A DNA stretch of 64,000 nucleotides from positions 1,432,001 through 1,496,000 of the forward strand of contig CAXKWD010000010.1 of assembly GCA_964059195.1 (NCBI GenBank). Direction: 5' to 3'. The notes beneath the pieces are model-generated. The model worked only from the letters and a program-made list of their open reading frames with translations. It made no database searches and had not been told where the DNA came from. The translations under genes were made by a program, and so were the position numbers. Positions 58,178-64,000 of the stretch are shown in pieces. Position 1 is the first letter of the stretch, and each line of letters starts with the position of its first letter. Source of the stretch: Ectobius pallidus. Lineage: Eukaryota > Arthropoda > Insecta > Blattodea > Ectobiidae.

Positions 58178-60685
58178 CCCTGCTGCTCTGTTCACATTCA
58201 CTCTATACTGTTCGGTTCAATATGATCCGACATGACCCGACATACGAAAATGCTGTAGAAAACTTCTACTTATATGCAATTTTTGTACAGTTGCTAGCTA
58301 TCGACGTCGTTGTTTCATTCCAGTACTTTGTAGAAAAGAATAATGATGATGATAGTAATAATAATCATAATAATTATAAACAAAATTTTATTAAATGACA
58401 TATCTTTCTTAAATTCACATAAATTAGAAACAACAAATAGTTTTTCATACAGATATAGTCTTAGATAGCATTGCGGTTCTTGTCTTACTTTTGTTCTTAT
58501 AAATAATGGAAGTTTGGACATAAAGTATTCACATAATTTTGAAATAAAAAAAATTAAGCAGACATTTATTTTTGAAAGCATTATAGTCATTTTTACTGTT
58601 CAGAGTTGTTTGCAGTTCGGACACAAATAGGTGGCATGTGTTTTGCAAATATGTTTATTACATTTTACACACGACATGTTCGATTTGTTGTCATTGATTG
58701 ATGGGCAGAACTTACAGCGCGCACGTTTCATAGGTTTTCTTGCTGTTGGTGATTCTGACACGCTAGCCACATCTTTAGGGGTTTGGATGCTCCTGACCAT
58801 TCTCAATGAATCCTCTCTTCCTGGGAAATGCTTTCTTCGTGCAATTTGTTCTCTTAAAAGTGACTTTCCAAGTTCCTCCAAGAATATTCTTCTTCTTGTC
58901 AATTTGTTTCCATTCCAATTAGGACCAATCGAAGTCCACAGGATATATACATTATAAGAATAAAGATCAAGATTACTGCAGAAAACTATCACTGGTCACC
59001 TATTGGCTTTTCGTTTGCATGTATATGTATCTGTTAGCTGATCGAGCGTGTCTACAGCCTCTTTAGTTGAATTATGGTCCAGAATCATTTTTGGCTTTTT
59101 ATCAACCCTGTCAGAGATTTCCTCGTCATGGTGTAGAGTGCTCATAAGGACAACATTTTTATTTCTCTTAAGAATATAATTGACTATAGTAGTGTCATTT
59201 GTGAAGAAAAATGTTTGCCATATTTTGTGGAAGCTCCGACTTATTTTTCCGAATAGTTCCTAACATTGTCAATTTCTTTTTCAGAAGCAGCTGTCCCAAA
59301 TTGTAAGACGTAAAAAAATTATCGCATGTAACATTCTGACCTCGTAACTCATAAATGAGATCAGCTACTCCTCTCATTCCTTCATTTTTCTCTGGTGCTG
59401 CTCCGCTCTCCTTTTCTGTATAAATTTGGGCATTCAATACATATGAAGTTTTGCTGTCACACAGGGTCCATATTTGATCCCGTATTTTGCTGGCTTACTT
59501 GGGATATACTGCTTGAATGGACAGCGGCCTCTAAATGCTACTAACTGCTCGTCGACAGTCACATTTTTTTCCTGGATTATACAGTTTAGGAAGGACTTCT
59601 ACCCACTTCTCCCAAATATTGCCAATTGCGGCAAGTTTATCAGTACGTCGTCTTTCCTCTCTTGTAGATTTCTTGTCAAATCTCAAGAAAAGTGATATCT
59701 TTCAGAATGTTTCAAGGGACATGGTTGTTCGAGATATGTTTCGTCTATTAACCTTATCCCATAAACTTTTTGTAGACTCCCCGTGAGAACGATATACACC
59801 AGCAAGGAATAAGAGTCCTAAGTATGGGTGAAAAACAGGTTCACTAATATTTGTCCATTCTTGACCATAAACTCTCTGCCCCTCAATATTTGTCATCTCT
59901 ATTATTTCATTTTGAAGTGCTGTAAAAAATATTGCTTCAAATGAAGTATTTTACATCCGTTATTTTGATGATTGCATATCTGGTAACTCCTGGGTATTCT
60001 TGATGACATTCGAAGCTGATAGGAGGCCATGTTGTGCTAGTGGATGTAACTGCCATTCAACATTCCCATTTTTCGAGTGAACACTCTGCACACTCATTTG
60101 TGCAGGCTGTAGATTGTTGTTACTGTCATCAGAACACTCACTTTCATATGCAATACTGATATGTTCCTTGAACTCAGAAAGTGATTAATCTGTTGAGGCA
60201 TTTACTAATTCTTCCAATTCAGCATCAATCAATGGTCTGAACGTAATGGTGTCACAATTCAAACTGAGCAGAAACGGTAAAGCATTCAAATAGCTAAGAG
60301 CTGCTAATTACATTTTCCTGAAAAAAACCTAGAAAATATTCCATTGTTATAAACACCCATCGGCTTATTTGATTGTTGTAAATTGGAATGATAAACATAA
60401 AAAATATAAAATATAAAAAAGTTAAATATTTCCATGAAAGATAAAAAATCCGACATTACAGTAGGCCTAATCAAACTTGAGCTGGGTCATAATTGACCTG
60501 AACGTTACACGAGTAAAATTGCAGTTAATGACCAAACGACTTAAAATATTTCAAAACTTTTGTAAACACAGACTTGCACTTTCAGACAAAGTCACCAAGT
60601 TTCATAAACATATATTGGTATTTAAGAAATTAAAACGAAATGTATATCCCTTTAGGGTCACTTAGACCCGAACAGAACAGCAGGG
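58178..60685 (-). mobile_element. piggyBac-like element (innermost)
   Basis: Termini CCCTGCTGCTCTGTTC and GAACAGAACAGCAGGG are inverted repeats with one mismatch. They are bordered by TTAA on both sides (58174-58177, 60686-60689), the invariant piggyBac target. It is 2508 bp, close to the usual autonomous length, and holds a decayed transposase on the minus strand. Confidence 0.92.
58603..60245 (-). pseudogene. piggyBac transposase
   Basis: Read leftwards from about 60245: acidic N-terminus with 'ISIAYESECSDDSNN', then 'FFTALQNEIIEMTNIEGQRV', 'HPYLGLLFLAGVYRS', 'KIWTLCDSKTSYV'-type region, 'RGQNVTCDNFFTSYNLGQLL' and 'KKKLTMLGTIRKNKSELP' (59195-59437). Then come 'KRNKNVVLMSTLH', 'AVDTLDQLTDTYTCKRK', and a C-terminal Cys-rich zinc domain 'CKFC...CVKCNKHICKTH...CPNC' ending at 58603. 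The Asp in CDNFFTS and those in VDTLDQL correspond to catalytic positions and are retained. About five stops and at least two frameshifts (near 59470-59600 and 59200) disable it. Confidence 0.9.
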
Positions 60686-60818
60686 TTAAAACTTAAGAAT
60701 CCGGGCCCTAGTTATCACAATACAATCCTGATAGCACATTGTTGACGATGATGGTGGCATGTTCGGACTATGCGGGAAATCGGACCATCAGATGTCAAAC
60801 CAACGGGGTTCTACTGTA

Positions 60819-61534
60819 TTGGATTAGAAATTCTGACTTCTTGTATCTTTTGCCGTTGGCTGTTTCATAAAAGTCTTTACTCGTTCAATTTTAGAAGTGA
60901 AATTTATACATGAACCAGTTTAACAGTAAATTATATAATCCCTATCCATAAAGACATCCGAATTAGTAACGGTGAGTGTAACATTGACTATGGGCATTAC
61001 TCAAGGCTAGATTAATATCTTCAATTTCTTTGCAGACTTTCTTCCTCTGGGCAAGAATGGATTCGTGTAGGTCCAAGTAAGCTACTGGAGCTCACATAAC
61101 CAAAAGCTACCATAGTCCTCTTTTCAGGGTCTGAATTTTATATCCGGGCGGAATCTTTAGATTTTTAAAAATGTCTGGTATTTTGGCTTGTTTCTATTTT
61201 CACCTCCCTTTTATTCATTATTATATTTTCTTTAAAATTTCTTTCTAACAACATTTTTTCAAGAAATTTCGTAAAATTCCAGTAAACCTAGGTGAGTGTA
61301 CCGCTTTGAGAGATTAACTCGATTATCGCTTCCATTTAGAGAATCTGTTTATACTGTCTGGCCTCTGCTTCTTTCACAGTTCATTTTGTCTGAAAAATCA
61401 GGTACGGAAAATTTGTTAATCTACCGCTTTGCGAGTACAATTTTTACTGTTTGTGCTACTTTTAGGATTTAAAAAAATACAGTACTAAGTCTGAATTATT
61501 TTCTTTGCATTCAGATTTGGTCGAGATAACAAAG
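60819..61534. other. Unassigned
   Basis: No supported feature. Confidence 0.35.
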
Positions 61535-62079
61535 CAGAGGTGGCCACAGCACGGCTCTTTTGCCATCTGGCTCTTCAAATAATCTTGCCCCGTTTAAAGG
61601 CTAACTGTGCTTGAATATTGGCAGCTGTAGAATTGGAGCAACTGGATTTTCAAGAGAACGAACAGTTTAAAATTGACTGTTAAACCATTCAATTTTGGAG
61701 AAAATTAGTCTAACGAAAGTATCCAAGATAAAAATAATAAAAATATTAATTTTTGGGACAACCCATTCTTGTGTGCCATTTTTATTGAGCACCTAAATTC
61801 ATCAAATCTTGGCATCGAGCTATTCTAAGTGAACTTGTGCGAACTGATTTCAAGCAGCTAATAGCTCAAATGACACCCGGAAAAGTGTAAATAATTTGTG
61901 AGTTTTCTGTAATAAGACAACCTCGTTAAGTGATGTAATAAACCAATCTATAATGGCCTAAAATAGTCTTAAGTTAGGGCCTACTTTATGTTTTACTTTA
62001 CCCAAAGTTAAATGCAGCTCTTTTCAAAGTCGGTCCCTTACATTGCGGCTCCCAAACGTTAGGTAGTTGGTCATCCCTG
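61535..62079. mobile_element. Candidate short hAT-like element
   Basis: Left CAGAGGTGGCCACAGCACGG and right (complement) CAGGGATGACCAACTACC resemble hAT termini. Both subterminal regions carry a 'cggctc' word, as in many animal hATs. The termini match only partly, and the flanks TAACAAAG and TAATATAC agree at 5 of 8 positions, so this is tentative. Confidence 0.35.
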
Positions 62080-63719
62080 TAATATACTAATTTATATTTG
62101 GGTCTAATATTTTATTTGGGTTACTATTTTATGTGGAGTTATTTATACGCGCTTCAATTTCCTTCCTCGGTTCATGACGGGGTGTTGTATTGTCCCTTCA
62201 TCTCTATTCTTCGAGATTCAATGACAAATCTCCGCGGTATCACCTTTTTCTGAAAGAACCTTAGATGGTTCCGGATCATCATCCCATGGCTTCGATCCTG
62301 CTCTGGACCTCTCTTTGGGCAGAACGCTTGTCATCGTCATCATAAACATTTTAACTGCGTAGGCACTAAGTTTATGTTACATCGCTTATGAGGATCTTCG
62401 GGTATGTTTTGTAACAATATGTTCATATGGAGTTGTTTGCTGCACATCGAAAGACCTAGCCACAAATAATTTTATTTTTAAAATGTTTTAAAATATTTCT
62501 TTTTTACTTAAATTTTACTGATGTTATCTTTCAACATGTCACTTAAAACTAGCTAACTATATTAGTTAGCATTAACCTAATTCGAAGCTAGCTCTTGTAG
62601 AAACCGATGGTTACTATTGAGAATATTGCCTTCTGCAGGTATACTGTCACTTACGTGATTCGAAATGACTCTCCAAGCAATGTACAAACATATACACTAA
62701 AGCTTGAGGGTAGTGTCTGGTACGTGTAGCCCGATATATTACACTTCTAGTCTCGCCCACCAGTAATTTTATTGCTATTTAGTGAGAACTATGTGAAACG
62801 GGAGCTCATAAAATCTTGGGCTTCCTACGCTTCGGACTTCGCGCTTCTCTGCAGTAGAATACTTAAAGGGAATGCAGCAATCGGCTGAGAAAGGCTTGTG
62901 AACCAGTTCCTAATAAATAGCCAGTAGTTAACGTATTCTAAGATTGCTATTTTCTCATTTCCCATTCCGGAATGTAGTAAGCTACCATCTGGTAGATTTG
63001 CTGTTTTTTCTATACTCTTACGACACATAAACTTAGTCACTAAGTTGAACTCAGTCTCTCGAATTTGTGGCCGATGCGGTTACCTTATAATTACCTTTCA
63101 AAATATCCATGAAACATCATAATTTCAGGTTCAGTCCGGCTAGTAAGTGGCTAAAAAAATTTCTGGCATTCCCGAAGGACAAAATGTTTTCATACTATTA
63201 AAATAAAATCGACATTGTGTCTTCATATTCAGTATAGCTAATTAATGTTCAAAATCGTTAATATTTTACGCCTGTGAGCTATTCTCTCTATCTTCTCTTT
63301 CTGTTTATCTCACAATCACAGGTTTACTGGCATACACAGAAGAGAGGGAGCGAGAGAGCGGGTTAAAGAGATCCTTTTTTTATAGAAACGAAATTGTTGT
63401 TGCTTGTTATGATTATTAAAACAGTTATTTTATACAACTTAGGCTTATAAGTGTCTGTGGTATCCCGGAATTTCACCCGGAAAGAGTTATTTTATATGCA
63501 TTTTACATGTTATTGTTGTTATATCTCTTATTATTATTAGGCCTATTATTAATTAGCTTATGTAGAATGCTTCAATTGCATATAGGTTATATCACGTGTT
63601 TAGAATGTTTGCGTGTACCAGTAGTCCCTTGTAATATTTCATGAAAACACCCGTTCAGAGATTTCTTCCTTTATGATATTCAGTTTAAACGATCATAATA
63701 TCCGGTGACATAGGGCCGA
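62080..63719. other. Unassigned
   Basis: No coding, RNA or repeat feature that I can support, apart from a GA-rich stretch at 63338-63370. Confidence 0.4.
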
Positions 63720-63870
63720 CGAGTTATGGAAAGTAATCAAGTCCTACAAATCTGGCGACTGCCTTTGCGAACGAGGAAACCATGAAAAACCAAAGTCAAT
63801 TTGGGCGGCCACGAGGTTTGATTTGAACCGAGGACCTCTTGCCTGTTATCCTACACCATCCGTCTGATTG
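63720..63870 (-). mobile_element. Possible tRNA-like SINE fragment
   Basis: The minus strand has CCTCGGTTCAAATCAAACC, a B-box-like sequence (complement at about 63815-63832), and 'GGATAACAGGCAAGAGG' upstream. The A box is weak and no second copy is in the window. Confidence 0.35.
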
Positions 63871-64000
63871 GTTTTGGTGTGTTAATTACGACTGAAGTAA
63901 GCATACTGCATTTCACAACATTAAGTAGATTATATTTTCTTGTTGCTATGTACAGTCGCAATTAGACTTTCACGAGTCAAAGCGACTAAAAGTAAATTAT

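Larger units (their letters stand above)
56826..60710. mobile_element. hAT-like element (middle of nest)
   Basis: Left TAGAGCCCGGATTTTTAGG and right CTTAAGAATCCGGGCCCTA are imperfect inverted termini. Flanks ATTATCAT (56818-56825) and GTTATCAC (60711-60718) share 6 of 8 bases, fitting an aged 8-bp hAT duplication. Excluding the piggyBac it is about 1.37 kb. It is AT-rich with repeated 'tttagccatttttag' near the right end (58036-58090) and an 11-bp ACTGCATTCAA tandem at about 57098-57128. No transposase motif. Confidence 0.7.
56547..60816. mobile_element. Pogo/Tigger-like element (outermost of a three-level nest)
   Basis: Left end CAGCAGAACCCCG and right end CGGGGTTCTACTG are inverted repeats with one mismatch, typical of pogo/Tigger termini. 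Each is flanked by TA (56545-56546, 60817-60818), the expected target duplication. Its own sequence is only 56547-56825 and 60711-60816 (about 385 bp). The rest is a hAT insertion, itself carrying piggyBac. No transposase; a non-autonomous copy. Confidence 0.8.

Overview
The window looks like intergenic, transposon-saturated DNA from an animal genome, most likely an arthropod and probably an insect. The evidence is AT-rich sequence, Helitron, hAT, piggyBac, pogo and mariner remnants, R2-group, APE-type and Penelope-like retroelements, a PBS matching initiator tRNA-Met and tRNA-Lys-like PBS copies. The palindrome TAGGCCTA is also strongly over-represented (15 copies read). I found no intact host gene, no rRNA or true tRNA gene, no CRISPR array and nothing prokaryotic.

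Layout. 0-12 kb: LINE 3' tails, a tRNA-like SINE-type repeat (1.9-2.2 kb), a tandem array (2.2-3.1 kb), decayed LINE fragments (3.6-4.1, 5.5-6.8, 8.3 kb), a hAT-like element filled by a 142-bp array (8.8-10.3 kb), and a 5'-truncated R4/Dong-like LINE flanked by TAA repeats on both sides (10.6-12.1 kb). 12.3-19.8 kb: a young LTR retrotransposon with nearly identical 956/955-bp LTRs and a 4-bp target duplication, inserted in a Helitron-derived repeat. It encodes only Gag. 20-26 kb: a dispersed repeat, a mariner remnant, a complete non-autonomous hAT (8-bp duplication), a second hAT remnant and a LINE ORF1. 26.8-29.0 kb: a non-autonomous Helitron carrying a nested inverted-repeat element. 29-41 kb: mostly unassigned, with SINE-like repeats, low-complexity DNA and a foldback structure. 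41.1-49.1 kb: a second LTR retrotransposon (1.4-kb LTRs, 4-bp duplication), again gag-like only. 50.2-55.8 kb: a zinc-finger/RT LINE whose coding region is split by a Penelope-like element with a 12-bp target duplication. 56.5-60.8 kb: a three-level nest, piggyBac inside hAT inside a pogo/Tigger-like element. 61-64 kb: mostly unassigned.

The genes do not form a cellular pathway. Their relationships are those of nested, mostly non-autonomous elements. The most unusual features are the two unrelated gag-only LTR retrotransposons, each pairing Gag with a long coiled coil, and the duplicated primer-binding sites in both. In the second, four tRNA-Lys-like PBS copies form a ladder, three of them inside the LTR. 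All homology statements come from recognising motifs by eye; no database search was run.
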